Source: Ctenosaura bakeri
Taxonomy: Eukaryota > Chordata > Lepidosauria > Squamata > Iguanidae
Length of the DNA: 64,000 bases
Assembly: GCA_948474755.1 (NCBI GenBank)
Contig: CAOLHI010001659.1
Span: 1 to 64,000 of the forward strand
Reading direction: 5' to 3'
Part shown: positions 43,406-54,967 of the stretch, piece by piece
How positions within the stretch are numbered: the stretch's first letter is position 1
Layout of the letters: every line of letters begins with the position of its first letter
Program-made: the position numbers and the translations under genes
Notes under the pieces: model-generated
Databases searched by the model: none
Told to the model about the DNA's origin: nothing
What the model saw: the letters and a program-made list of their open reading frames with translations, nothing else

Positions 43406-44661
43406 CGTCAGTACCGATAAAGATCCTGGAGCAGATTATTAAGCAGTCAGTTTCTAATCACTTAGAAAGCAATGTGGTGATCACGAGACGTCCACATGGA
43501 TGTCTCAAAAATAAGTCATGCCAGTCTAATCTTATCTCTTTTTATGATAAAGTTAATAGCTTGATAGATGAAAGGAATGCTGTGGATGTGGTGTACCTTT
43601 ATTTCAGTAAGGCCTTTGACAAACTTCCCCATGACATTCTTGCAAAGAAGCTAGTAAAATGTGGGCTGGACAGGGCTACTGTCAGGTGGATCTGTAACTG
43701 GTTGACTGACCGTTCCCAAAGGGTGCTCACCAATGGCTGCTTTTCATCTTGGAGAGAAGTGACTAGCGGGGTGCCACAGGGTTCTGTCCTGGGCCCAGTG
43801 CTGTTCAATATCTTCATCAACGACTTGGATGAAGGAATAGAGGGCATGCTCATCAAATTTGCAAATGACACCAAATTGGGAGGGGTTGCTAATACGCCAG
43901 AGGGCAAGATCAAAATTCAAAATGACCTGGATAGATTGGAAAGCTGGGCCAAGGAGAACAAAATGAAATTCAACAGAGAGAAATGTAAGGTCCTACACTT
44001 AGGTAGAAAAAATGGAATACAGAAATATAGGATGGGGGACACGTGGCTGGACAGCAGTACGTGTGAAAGGGATCTAGGAGTCTTCATAGACCACAAGCTG
44101 AACATGAGTCCGCAGTGTGATGCGGCAGCAAAGAAAGCCAATGCAATTCTCGGCTGCATCAATAGAAGTATGGTATCTAGATCGAGGGAGGTACTGGTAC
44201 CACTCTACTCTGCTTTGTTAAGACCTTATCTTCAATATTGCATCCAGTCCTGGGCAACCAAATTCAAGAAGTACATGGTCAAGCTGGACCAAGTCCAGAG
44301 GAGGGCGACCAAAATGGTGAGGGGCCTGGAAGCCATGCCTTATGAGGATAGACTTAGAGAGCTGGGTATGTTTATTCTGCAGAATAGAAGGTTAAGAGGG
44401 GACATGATAGCCATGTTTAAATATTTGAAGAGACACCACGTAGAGGAAGGAGAGGGCTTGTTTTCTGCTGCTCCAGAGACCAGGACAAGGAGCAATGGAT
44501 TCAAGCTGCAGGAGAGGAGATTCCACCTGAACCTCAGGAAGAACTTCCTGACGGTCAGGGCTGTCCGGCAGTGGAATATGCTGCCTCGGAGTGTAGTGGA
44601 GTCTCCTTCTTTGGAGGTTTTTAAGCAGAGGCTGGATGGCCATCTGTCAGGAGTGCTTTGA
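43300..44661 (+). pseudogene. CR1 ORF2 reverse transcriptase, catalytic Asp lost
   Basis: A 453-residue open frame covers the whole RT: DVVYLYFSKAFDKLPHDILA (block A), [20 protein letters not shown] (block B), and FANDTKLGG in place of FADDTKLGG at 43860-43884. The remaining RT and C-terminal region is complete, ending SGVL at 44661. Loss of the first Asp of the catalytic pair predicts an inactive polymerase. It otherwise matches the CR1 RT at 5655-7109 closely. Confidence 0.85.
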
Positions 44662-44747
44662 GGGTGTTTCCTGCATGGCAGGGGGTTGGACTGGATGGCC
44701 CCTGTGATCTCTTCCAACTCTACATTTCTATGATTCTATGAACTGCA

Positions 44748-45050
44748 GCATCAATTTCTCTAATCTAAAAATATCATTGCAGCTTTCTTCCTGGGATTTT
44801 TGGCATAGTATTCTATAATATCCGATATTGTTTTATGTTTCATAAATCTGCCTGAGAGGAAGCCTGTCTGATCTTCTTGAATTATTTCCTGTAAAATTAT
44901 TTTAAATCTTTTGGCTAATATTGACATAAATATTTTATAACCTATATTTAGTAATGATATGAGTCTGTAGTTTTGGGCTTCTTTTTTGTCCCTGCCTTCT
45001 TTTGGAATCAGTGTAATATTCGATTCCTCCCATGATTTTTTCAAAAACAA
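44748..45050 (-). pseudogene. L1 ORF2, RT N-terminal part
   Basis: The 96-residue frame has SNITLIPKEGRDKKEAQNYR, SLLNIGYKIFMSILAKR, EIIQEDQTGFLSGRFMKH and AAMIFLD, the start of the L1 RT palm. It is continuous in family terms with 39540-41195 across the CR1 insertion. Confidence 0.8.
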
Positions 45051-46341
45051 TTATGACAAGGTGTGGAAAGAAATTCTCCAAGATCTAGAAAGATGGGTGA
45101 CTCTTCAGTTATCCTTACTTGGCAGAACAGCCACAATAGAAATGAGTGAATCAATGTATTACCAAAGTTGAATTTTCTATTCCAAAACTTGCCTATTATT
45201 GTAAATAAAAAACCATTTCAAATATGGCAAAGGAAGCTGTCTACATTCATCTGAGCAGGGAAAAGACCACATATACAATGGAAGAAATTATTAGCTCTCA
45301 GGACAAGAGGAGGCTGTAGCCTACCTGATTTAAAATTACATTATTGTGCCAATGGTTTGACATGGATTGCAGATTGGATAATGTTAGAGGACAAAAGAAC
45401 ATTAATATTAGAAGGTTCCAATCTCAGGTTTGGTTTCCATGCTTACCTATGGTATGGTAAGGCTAAAATCAACAGAGATTTTCAACATCATTTTATTAGA
45501 AAGGCATTGCTAAAGATTTGGTTGAACTTTAAAAAGAAAACCTATAATAGAATACCGACCTGGATTTCACTTTAGGAGGAATATTTTGGAAAATGGGGTG
45601 GTGACCAAAAAAGGATGGATTAGGTAAAACATTTATTGATTCAGGACCTTAGAGGGACTGTACAAATAAGAGAAGAGCTAGAGCAAATTGGATTCAAGTC
45701 TCAATGGTTTCTATACATTCAACTAACAGAACACTTCAAGATGGATTTGAAGCTTGAAGGATTCAGGTTGGACAAAAATTAAAACATATTTGAGAAGATA
45801 ATTTCAAAAAGACCAGACACACGACATCCAAAATATATAAATTACTTTTATTGAGACATTTAGAAGAAGAGAAGAAAAAAAACCCAATGCTTAAATGGGC
45901 AAGGAAATTTGGTCACAAAATCCATTTGGAAGTCTGGGAAACTTGATGGAGGACTACTAATCAATTCACTTTATCTTAAAACCTAAAATAAAACTCCTTA
46001 AAAAGAATGTACAGAATTTAACTAACACCAATAGAACTGGATAAAATGTTTCATACTGGAAAAGATAATTGCCAAAAGTGTCAAGAAAAAACAGGTTCAT
46101 TCTACCATATTTGGTGGACTTGACTAGTAGTGCATAAATTCTGGACTAAGTTACATATTGTGATCTCAGAAATCTTTCATATTACATTTTCTTTAAGTCC
46201 AGAATTCTTTCTATCAAGTGTTACAAGTATGCTAGGAAAAAGTATAATCAAGAAATATTTGAGAATTCTACTAAATATGGTTTCGACTGCAAGAATTTGT
46301 TTGCTAAAGTTTGGAAAACTGACAAAATAGATCAATGGCTA
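45044..46341 (+). pseudogene. L1 ORF2, post-RT region of the outer L1
   Basis: The plus-strand L1 resumes at NYDKVWKEILQDLERW and [13 protein letters not shown], then GGCSLPDLKLHYCANGLTW (45310-45365) and RFGFHAYLWYGKAKINRDF. The cysteine-motif region follows near 46070-46120 (CQEKTGSFYHIWWT). Stops are frequent. It ends at the short LTR at 46342. Confidence 0.75.
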
Positions 46342-46666
46342 TGTTACTGAGATCCAGGCCTACCCGGAAATAGCACTCGATATCACTTTGATATCAAATG
46401 ATTCGGCTTTCCTCTACCACCCCGCTCCAAGTGTTTGTGAGGCCTCCGGACAAGCACATAAAAAGGCACGGCCGATAATTGCTGGACATTCCATTCTCCA
46501 CCCAGGCAGGCCAGATAACGCTGATTCGTCGCTTCAGGGACCTCTCCGGCAAACACCTCATTGCATATGCGCAATACTAACAAAGGCTCCCTGCTCCAAC
46601 AAAGCTTGGGACAAAGCTTTGGTTACTTAGGTGTCCCTCCCGGGACCCCCAGATATCAGGGTAACA
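46342..46666 (+). repeat. Internally deleted solo LTR
   Basis: The ends TGTTACTGAG and CAGGGTAACA are intact and GCTA is duplicated at 46338-46341 and 46667-46670. The copy is only 325 bp, against about 900 bp for its relatives, because the middle (promoter, R and part of U5) is missing: GACAAAGCTTTGG jumps to TTACTTAGGTGTCCC. Confidence 0.8.
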
Positions 46667-46670
46667 GCTA

Positions 46671-47190
46671 CTGAACCTATTAGAAATGAAGGACCATGAT
46701 ATATTGACTCGCTGAATTAATGGACTAATAAACAAAGTAACAAAGGAAGAGTGGGCTCCAGTTCTAAAGTATGTGAGGAAAAAATAGGGAACTGAGTCAA
46801 TAGACATAACTTAAGGGATGACTTATTTTTTCCCTCTCTTTTGACTCAGCTACCAGTTGTAACAATGATGGAAAATAACTATAAGACTTCAATTTGTGAA
46901 CACAAATTGCTCAACTAAGATCAATGACTATAACATGTAAGGGTAGAGAGAGAGACTTTGTCAATAGGAATTTGCATAAACATTCAACTAGCACTATCCA
47001 TAACACAGGTAAAAGGAAGGACAGGGGACATGTAATTAATAATGTTTGTAAACAATAACAAATCATTTTTAAATAATAACTAGAGAGTTAAATGTACACA
47101 ATGTTGAAAGACCCTTACTGCATGCTGCTTGTTTTTTATGCTTTTTTTTATTTTTGATGGGATTTTTGTATAAAAAATAAAGTTAAAAAA
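46671..47190 (+). pseudogene. L1 ORF2 end and 3' UTR of the outer L1
   Basis: LEMKDHDILTR and VTKEEWAPVLKYVRKK match the closing residues of L1 ORF2. AT-rich 3' UTR then runs to an A-rich tail around 47175-47190. Confidence 0.65.
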
Positions 47191-47406
47191 AGAAAAGAAG
47201 TTCAGTCCTGGGTGCTTTGGGAACCACAAACATGGCCTTGGGACCTGCATGTGGCCCACTGGTTGAACTTTGCCCATTCTTCCACAAGCATGCAGGAGCC
47301 CAGAGGTTTGCTGAAGAACAACAAAACTTTAAGAAAAACCTTTGAGGAAAACTGTCTAATGAACAGCCCAAGTATGAGAGGCGGGGGGGGGTTAGAAAGG
47401 AATATC
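47191..47406. other. Unassigned sequence
   Basis: Short stretch between the L1 tail and the next LTR. No element was recognised. Confidence 0.3.
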
Positions 47407-47410
47407 CTAA

Positions 47411-48321
47411 TGTTACCATAGTTTTCTAGTCCGGGCTTGTGGTATATTAGATATCACTTGATATCAATAATTTGGCCTTCTTTACCCCTTCCTCTCCACG
47501 TGCTTGTGAGGCCACTGGACAAGCTTCCATACAGGCACGGCCGACAATAGCTGAAACATTGCAAACAGATCCAGGCAGGCCAGTAATAGCCAGACTGCCA
47601 CTTTAGGAGACCTCAAGGCAAGTACTCTTTAAGATCACATTATGTATGCACGCTGTTTACAAAGGACTCTCTGCTCCGAGCAGGCAGCTTGAGGAGCCGA
47701 ATACTCAACTGTCAAGCACTCCGCGTTTGCATACTGTCTGCGCTATTGACAGCTCTGTCATAACTCAATCATGAAAAATACTGACCTTTCGGAGGCTTTG
47801 TCTCCGGCCCGAAACTCATTGTTATCCCTGGGAATGGACTAGCCTACGGGCATATTTTCCCCTATAAGACCCCCTGATTTTGAGCAACTCTTCGGATCGC
47901 TCTTGGCTTCCATCCTGCCTTGCTGTCACTTCATTTGGCAAGCCTTCCCCTCAGCTCCTTGTGCTGAGAATCTCCACTTCTACAGACTTTTCTTCAGACT
48001 ACCCGGGCTTCAGGACAGGTGTAGTATTTCCCATGCAAAACCCCCTCTCAAAACCCTCTATCCAACTCCTACCTTTATTTCAATAGGTCTGTGTGAGTGT
48101 GGTTGCATACACGTGTTTGACTGTGCTGTACATCAATAAAAACAACAATTATTATTTACTTCTGTTTGCTCCTTGACTCGGCCTGATCCCGTAGGCATTG
48201 GGTTCAAGATGTCGCTAGGTTGCCCTGCCTCTTGTATTGCTAGCTTGTGCTCTGCTAATTCCCTTCCCCATTGTGAGCACATTGAGCTGTCCCTCCCGGG
48301 ACCCCAGAAGTCAGGGTAACA
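47411..48321 (+). repeat. Solo LTR, TGTTAC/GTAACA family, diverged copy
   Basis: A 911-bp LTR runs from TGTTACCATAG to CAGGGTAACA, with CTAA duplicated at 47407-47410 and 48322-48325. TATAAGACCCCC near 47863 is the TATA-like box, and CAATAAAAAC near 48133 gives the poly(A) signal. It is more diverged from the other copies than they are from each other. Confidence 0.8.
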
Positions 48322-48325
48322 CTAA

Positions 48326-49076
48326 AGAGAAGCTATCCACAATATAACATTTTGTTGCTGTGCTATTTCCTTCTCTAAAATTAGGTACTCTTACACTTGA
48401 ACATGCAAGGATTTTTAAAAATATTTTTTTCAAAAGTGGATCAGATTCCTTCAACATTAGCTTTCAGATCTATTGTGAAGTTCACTTGAGCTTCACCCTA
48501 GATAAAATGGGATTAATAAATGCCATTAAAAGGTAAAAGGTGATTAATACTTTCCAAACAGAAAAAAAGCCATTTACTCATTCACTTGGGCAAAGGAACA
48601 ATCAGAGACGTCACGCTTTTGGACATGATGTGCAATCGTTGTTAATAGTAGTAAATAAAAGATCACAAAACAGTAAAATACAGCAACCATTTTCTTTTCT
48701 ACAATGGAAACAATGTGAACACAATATAAATATTATTGTTAAATTCCTCTACTGTTACAGCGGTGCTGTCTATCTTTTCCTATTCATGCTTAAAACATGC
48801 TCTAAAACATACAGTATTTTGTAACAGGGCTCATATAAACTTATAACTGTAATCTGTCTTCTTTGCCAGAATTCCTGTCCAAGATTTGTACTTATTTCAA
48901 GTACATGATGCTTTTAAAAATGTGTGGAATGATACTTCCTTGCTAGAGAATAATTAGTCACTTCTGGAATACAATGGAAGTTTTAGAGGACAGAGGGCTT
49001 AATTCATATTTGGGTAGGCATGGAGCCCAGGTGCTATTAAAATTTATTCATGCAGAGAAAATCATGTTAATTGTTA
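48326..49076. other. No gene seen
   Basis: AT-rich, without a recognisable element or exon. Confidence 0.3.
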
Positions 49077-49161
49077 ATTGCAAAATAAATTCTATTAACT
49101 TTAAGAATAAATGCATAGGACATGCATTTATTCTTAAAGTTAATAGAATTTATTTTGCAAT
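49077..49161. repeat. Perfect 40-bp inverted repeat, 5-nt loop
   Basis: The arm at 49077-49116 and the arm at 49122-49161 are exact reverse complements over 40 bases, separated by AGGAC. The arms are AT-rich and begin ATTGCAAAATAAATTC. There are no flanking terminal repeats or target duplications that I can see. It may be a recent inverted duplication, a hairpin RNA source, or an assembly or cloning artefact. Confidence 0.9.
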
Positions 49162-50038
49162 GATCTTCGACGAACTACTCGGCTAATCCTACTCAGCTAG
49201 AATGTTGTTTCTTGCAGGCTCGCCTGCTGCTTGCAATATTTATTGAATGTTGGCATTTGAGACTTCCATCTAAAAGGAGAAAACTTGTAGGAAACCACTG
49301 TACTTTAAAAAACCAGAATCTAGTCAACTTGTAGAACTAATGTAAAGGCTCCATCTAAAATATTAGACCTGCTGCAGATCATCTAGGTGTGACACACAGT
49401 TGGCAGACAAAATAGGTCCCCCAAACTTTGATCAAAGTATCCCTCCACACCTCAAGAAGAACACAATCCCACCATTTCTTTCATGCATGATGGGGAACCC
49501 TTTATTTGTTAAAAGGAGGAGCTTTTACAGGATTGGGGGCAATGATCTCATAAAGCATACAGTACATGTCTACCAATAATGAATAGGTTAGCACACAGTA
49601 AGAGTCCTACATAAGTGTCCTACCAGCTAAGATTGCCTAGATTGTCCAAATGTCTTTTTCCCCATCGGTCAGAAGCAGATGGAGGGAAAAGTCCTAATTT
49701 GCTGCCCATCTGCTATTCTGCACATCTGTTTCTCATCCTCAACTTGCGCACATTTGCTTCTGACCTATCCTTGCCCATCAGATAGGCTTCCTATTGTTCA
49801 CGTGTTACTCTTGTAGGGACGCCTCTTTAAGTGTAGCTTAAGCCTAGGAACTGTTTCTGCCATCTGCCGGTGTTCTGGGGACAGGGCTGTCACATCAGAC
49901 AATGGATCTGGAGATTCAAGGTGACAGGGATGCAGAGTGAAATATCTGGATCGGGTTCAGGTACTCTCCTTTGACTATCTTGATCCTGTGAGCAAACACA
50001 TCTGAGGGAAAACTCAATCTGCATAACAGAGTATGTAC
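49162..50038. other. No gene seen
   Basis: Unassigned. It would be intronic for the candidate exon at 50039-50104. Confidence 0.3.
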
Positions 50039-50104
50039 CTGTTTCTGCAGCTTTAAAATATATTCAGTGAGTTTTGATTCTCTGGATACTAGGTTTCTGG
50101 ACAT
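50039..50104 (-). CDS. Candidate small host coding exon
   Basis: ATG at 50104 (A at -3) is followed by 21 codons to a donor AAACAG|GTACAT at 50039|50038, which leaves phase 0. The peptide (SRESKLTEYILKLQKQ) is amphipathic and looks like the start of a coiled coil. Reading on without splicing continues to a stop at 49916. No transposon similarity was seen. The evidence is only start context, donor and composition, so it may be chance. Confidence 0.3.
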
Positions 50105-50717
50105 TGTGGTTCAGGCTGTTGTTCAGGAAGTGGTCTCCCAAACAGCAACTCATATAGGAACAGGCATTGTCTTGGTTCCGGCAGCCAGTCATGTCACTGG
50201 CAGACGCAATCTAGTGAGCTGCGCTAGATCGTGGTCCCTGATTCCTAGGGAGTTCAAAGACTCTGTTGAGGTGGGACTATGACCAGCAATGTGTCCACTC
50301 AGAAATGGAGTGGCCACAGCTGGTCCTGAAGCTCTGGGAGAATCGTGTACTTCAGTGGAATCAAAGCAGGGGGTGAGAACTGCACCCCCACATGGACAGT
50401 ACATTCTTTGTGTCTGGACCTCTTGTTAAGTATGCAATTTCATTTCTTCTGCTTTTGCTTATAGAAGAAAAGAAGCCCTCTGCATGTGACGTCTTGAATC
50501 TTTGCCCATTTACTTTAAAGCCTTCCTGCATACAATTTAAAGGGACAGTACTGCCTGCTGGTTTGAGATCAGAACCAAGTATGATCTAATTTTAAATACT
50601 TAATCCCTCTTCTTTTCTTTTTTGCCTTGGTTGCTATTGTTGTTTTGGGGTTCAACTATTTTATTTCCTATAAGTTCAGATGTGGATATGGATTTTGAAT
50701 TTTTTTCTCTCTTTGGA
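50105..50717. other. No gene seen
   Basis: Unassigned, T-rich towards the right. Confidence 0.3.
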
Positions 50718-50728
50718 ATTTCTAAAGG

Positions 50729-52911
50729 TTTTTTTTTTTTTTTTTTCAAAGTATTGCTTTTTTATTTTAAATTTTGAACTTACAATATTACAAGACATTA
50801 CCTATTGCAAATTACAATTACAAATTACAATTTATATTTTACTTTGCCAGTCCCCCTCCCCCCTCTCTCAACCCCCATCAATGGCTTTAATGGGAAATTT
50901 TAGTAACCATTACCCAAAATGTAGAATATTTTATCAGTAGTTTCTCTCACTTTTTTGTACCCCTTTCACCTTTTCAATCCAGAAGCCTCAATTGTCCCAC
51001 GAATTTGTTGCATTTATTTGTCCATTATAGCTCCCTTTGCTTTCCCTTAGAAAGTTAAATATGAGAGATTCCACTATATAATGCTTCCAATTCTTTTTAT
51101 TCCAACATTGATTATTTTTCCAACCCAATGGTATTACTGCATGTATAGCTCTTAAATTATTATGTAGTCTTCTGATTTACTCAATCCCAATTTTCTTAGA
51201 TTCAAGGTTAAACAGATCTCTTTATTGAATTGGAGGTTTATTCCCATTGTTTTATTTATCTCTTGGATAATTTCTAACCAAAAGTTTAACACTCTCACTA
51301 CATATGAATATATGTTTCTTTTTGCCTGCATCTGTGCTAGCAATTTGAGGATAGATTTTTATTTATCATTGAAATCCAATGTGGGGTTTTGTATCATTTA
51401 CTTTTAATTGCCATTCTCTATTTTTAACTTTATTTATCTAGAGGTCCAAAATTTTATTTCATCTGTATTTATCATCAAATCTTTCTCCCATGTTCCAACC
51501 AAACTCTCCTTTATTCTAAATTATTTCTCCAGAAGAAGCTTGTATATCAAACCAATCAACCCTTTTTCTCCTCTAATCCTCCTTTTCAAAATTTCCTCAA
51601 ACTGTGACAGGTTTTCACCTGTTCCTTTTATTTCTTGTAAATCTCTTTCTCTTGCCATTATTTTTCGCCAATTAACTCAGTTAATTTTTCAATCCCCGTT
51701 GGTTTCCCTGTTTCTTCAAATAAATCACCTATAATTCTATATCCTTTATCTTTTATTTCATTAATGACTCTTCCTAGGTCATAATTTCCACTTTTATTCA
51801 ACCATTCTATCAGGTACCATTTTGAATTTTTAAATTTTTAGATCATTTATCCCATACATATTGTATAGATTGGAAGGGGCCCTTCTTCACATCCAAGTTC
51901 TTCCTACTCTTTGGTTTCATTTAAAATATAGATATATAGTTCATATTATTCATAAACTTTTCCATTCTAACCATTTTCCCCCTGCATATTCAAATCTAAT
52001 AATTCAACAATTTGTGAAGCCTCAAAATATAATTCTAATAATGGGATTCCCCATCCACCTTTCTCTTGATGAATAATAGTAGATAATGTTTTAGAAATTC
52101 TTTTTTTTTCTCATTGTAATCCAAACCTTGATACTCTTGTCCCATTTTCTAATCACCCTTAAGGGGATTATTTCTGGAATTCTTTGGAAAAGGAATAATA
52201 GTTTTGGAAGCAACATCATCTTAAAGGCTCTTATTCTAGTTAGGATATTCCATTTTTTATGAGACCATTTAGATATCTGATTAGATTTCCCCCCAAACCT
52301 GATTATAATTGCCCTGTATTATATTGTTTACATTATTCATTATATATACTCCCAAATACTTCACTTTCTTGATGTCTAATTTTAATTCCATTACACTCTA
52401 TATTCTCTTTTGTTCCTGCCATTTCATACTGAAAAACATTACCTCAGGTTTTTGCATATTGATTTTAAGACCCGATAACTTTTCAGATATTTGCACTACT
52501 TCTGTTAATTTATTAATTGATTGGTATGGTGCTTGTTTAGTTAACAGGGCATTGTCTGCAAATAGATTTATCTTCATTTCCTCATTGCCAATTATATAAC
52601 CTATAATCTCCTTTTCATTTTTTATAGCATTGGCTAAAGGTTCTATTGCTAAAACAAACAATAATGGAGAAAGTGGGCAACCTTACTTCATCCCCTTTTT
52701 AATAATTATTTTCCTAGTATAGACATCATTGAACAGACTCTATACTTTATTTTCGTTATATAATTCTTCAATAACTCCACTTCTTTTTCTCCCAACCCAA
52801 ACTGTCTACATAGCTTGTATAAATAATTATGATTTACTGAATCAAATGCTTTGTAAACATCCAATTTTAATAATGCTAATTTCTTTTTGTTTTGCTTTGC
52901 ATGATGTATAC
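50729..52911 (-). mobile_element. 5'-truncated L1
   Basis: It starts with a long T run at 50729 (its poly(A) tail) and is flanked by ATTTCTAAA at 50718-50726 and 52912-52920. ORF2 sequence reads leftward from about 52900 and is truncated inside the RT. The diverged RT differs from the L1 at 39166-45043, so a second L1 lineage is likely. Confidence 0.8.
51150..52900 (-). pseudogene. L1 ORF2 RT, catalytic Asp lost
   Basis: From the right: LLKLDVYKAFDSVNHNYLYKL (RT block A), SPLLFVLAIEPLANAIK, then NLFADNALLTKQ at about 52540-52575, where FADN replaces FADD, and LSGLKINMQKPEVMFF. 51152-51343 covers the later palm or linker part. Several frame breaks are present. Confidence 0.75.
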
Positions 52912-52920
52912 ATTTCTAAA

Positions 52921-54725
52921 AGACTGACAGCTTACTTTTGGTTTTGCACTGTCTGTGCTGTTTGGTTACTAAATGACTTTGCTTTTTCCTTTGATTTGAA
53001 TATTGAATAAGAATTTGTTCTTATTAACAAGACAATCATGTTGGATAATACGAAACTGGAATTTTTCAAGTTACTTGCCCAGTTGGATTTCCACATAGTG
53101 CTATTCTAATTTCAACATCTATGGGAAACTTTACAACAAGATCTCTTGTTAGCTAATGTTTTGAGAACACAGCCTTATTGTTTAAGAATTACAGGAAATA
53201 TTGAACAGAAACTATCATGGCTTCAATGATGGGTCATGACATTTAAACTAAAAAGGACTTAGAAAGGTCTGAAGATAAATCTGAATACTTTTTGCATTTC
53301 TTGGATGAAAAAAGTGCTAACTCATTTATTGAGAAACAAATTGAAGTTCTCTCAGAACAGCTGTCACAAAAGTCACAAGAGTTAAAAGACAGATTTGATG
53401 AAGAGAAGGATTTTAAAGAACAACAAATGGTTGAAATGGTGTGCTGGCAACCTGAGCAAAAAAAAAAGATACAATACAATTACCACCAGAGATGACTTCT
53501 GACTTGGAAATGCTTCAAGGTGAGATAAACACATAGAAAGTGATGGAGAGAGATAATATAACTGATTTTGGAAAGATGAAAAATGCAAGGGATGTCATAA
53601 CACTACAAGTAACCCCAAAGTTGGATGCCCAAAATTATGGTGACTGACATCATTTTGGAGAATTTATGACAAGTGGCCTGAAAACTGAAAAGGAGTTTTA
53701 TCTGGAGAAAAGGAGAATAACAACTTATTGATGGATTTTCAACAGGATTAAACCTGAATAATTAATATTTATGTGTAAGGATGAAACATATAAATCTTGC
53801 ATGGTTGCCTTGATAAAAGGCCTTTTAGGATTACTTATACATGGCTCTGTTTTAGGGCAAAAGAAAAATAGAGAGAAGTAAAGGAGGAAGGAAGTATCTG
53901 TTGATGAAAACAGCTTATGATTTCATATAAACGATTAATGATTACTTATATATGATTTTGTTTTTTAGGAAAATGAAATACAGAAAAAAGTAAAAGAAGA
54001 AAGTGTCTGATGATGAAAGTGATTTATGATCTATAATTTATGAAAATGATTCATGATTATGAGTTACTAGAAGTAAAAAGTTATGAAGAGATTGAGCCTA
54101 TTTGATGAAAAACAGTTTTCTCTTTTATTTCTTATTGTTAGTTTCAGATTTATTACTGCAAGAAGAGCAGTTACAAAATATACTCTTTGTTGCTTTTGTT
54201 TAAAGAACAAATACTTACTTATATAGAACAGTATTATTTTAAGAACTACTAATTTTAAGATAGCATAGAATATGAATAAGTTACTAATGATTTATGTTAA
54301 GTAATTATTAAGTTTTTAATGATTCTTAAAAATTAAATTAGAATTATTAATAACATACTTAAATTTATTAGTTATTATCACATATTGTAAGTTTAGATTT
54401 AATACAAAGATAAATAATAGGCAACAAGTATATACCTTAAATTTAGTTTATGATTTAATGATTACTTGTTACTGGTGGATTACTATTGACTGTTTATGGG
54501 AGGGGTGGGAATCACTTTTTTAGTTATATGTAGTTATGCATTATTTTGTAGTCTAGTTTGATGATTGCCATTTTGTTTTCTTTTTTGTTAGTTTATTATG
54601 GTGTGGGTTATTTTATAGTCTGTTTTCCTTTGTATTATTTTTGTATTTTTGTATGGCATTTTTATCTTATTCTGTGTGTGTGTGTGTGTTGTTATTCTTT
54701 TTATTATTCAATAAAAAAAGAAATA
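52921..54725 (+). mobile_element. Possible ORF1-only L1 relative
   Basis: A helical, charged frame (53292-53495: EKQIEVLSEQLSQKSQELKDRF) looks like an L1 ORF1 coiled coil. It is followed by AT-rich sequence with no ORF2 motif and then an end CAATAAAAAAAG near 54710. The arrangement recalls half-L1 elements, which carry ORF1 and a 3' UTR only. The similarity is by composition and is weak. Confidence 0.35.
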
Positions 54726-54967
54726 GGCATAGTCTTCTTGGACTGGTGGAGCATTACAATGAAGCAATAACCCACTTTTAGCTATCAATGAATGTGCCTT
54801 TTGAAACAATCAAAACATGAGAAGTCCAAGCACAGGCAACCCAGTGTGGGAGCTGGCAACTCCTAAGAGTTTGGGAGAAGCAAGAACAGAGTTACTATAG
54901 GCAACACATCAGAACTGCAGATCAAACTGGTCTCAAGATTTACAAGGAGAAAAGGTATCCATATATA

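Larger units (their letters stand above)
41200..44742 (+). mobile_element. Near full-length CR1 inside L1
   Basis: The copy runs from ORF1 hydrolase sequence through endonuclease and RT to the CR1 tail (TTCTATGATTCTATGA, ending 44742). It is the longest CR1 in the window and carries few breaks. It sits in the minus-strand L1. The first part of ORF1 and the 5' UTR are absent. Confidence 0.85.
39166..45043 (-). mobile_element. Minus-strand L1, 5'-truncated, inside another L1
   Basis: The 3' end is the T-rich run at 39170 on the plus strand. ORF2 reads leftward from 45043 (SNITLIPKEGRDKKEAQNYR, the L1 RT start) to 39540. A CR1 at 41200-44742 interrupts it, with about 75 codons around the RT catalytic region missing at that site. 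The flanking plus-strand L1 reads VKYLGICFTRN before it and NYDKVWKEIL after it, adjacent blocks of a single ORF2. Confidence 0.8.
34262..47190 (+). mobile_element. Plus-strand L1, host of a nested stack
   Basis: L1 parts appear in order on the plus strand: ORF1 (34300-35225), endonuclease (35279-35908 and 36836-37085), linker (37740-38270), RT (38270-39165), post-RT (45044-46341), and ORF2 end plus 3' UTR (46671-47190). The last ends in an A-rich tail (AGTTAAAAAAAGAAAAG). The gaps are filled by an LTR, an L2 fragment, a minus-strand L1 and a short LTR. Frames are broken throughout. Confidence 0.8.
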
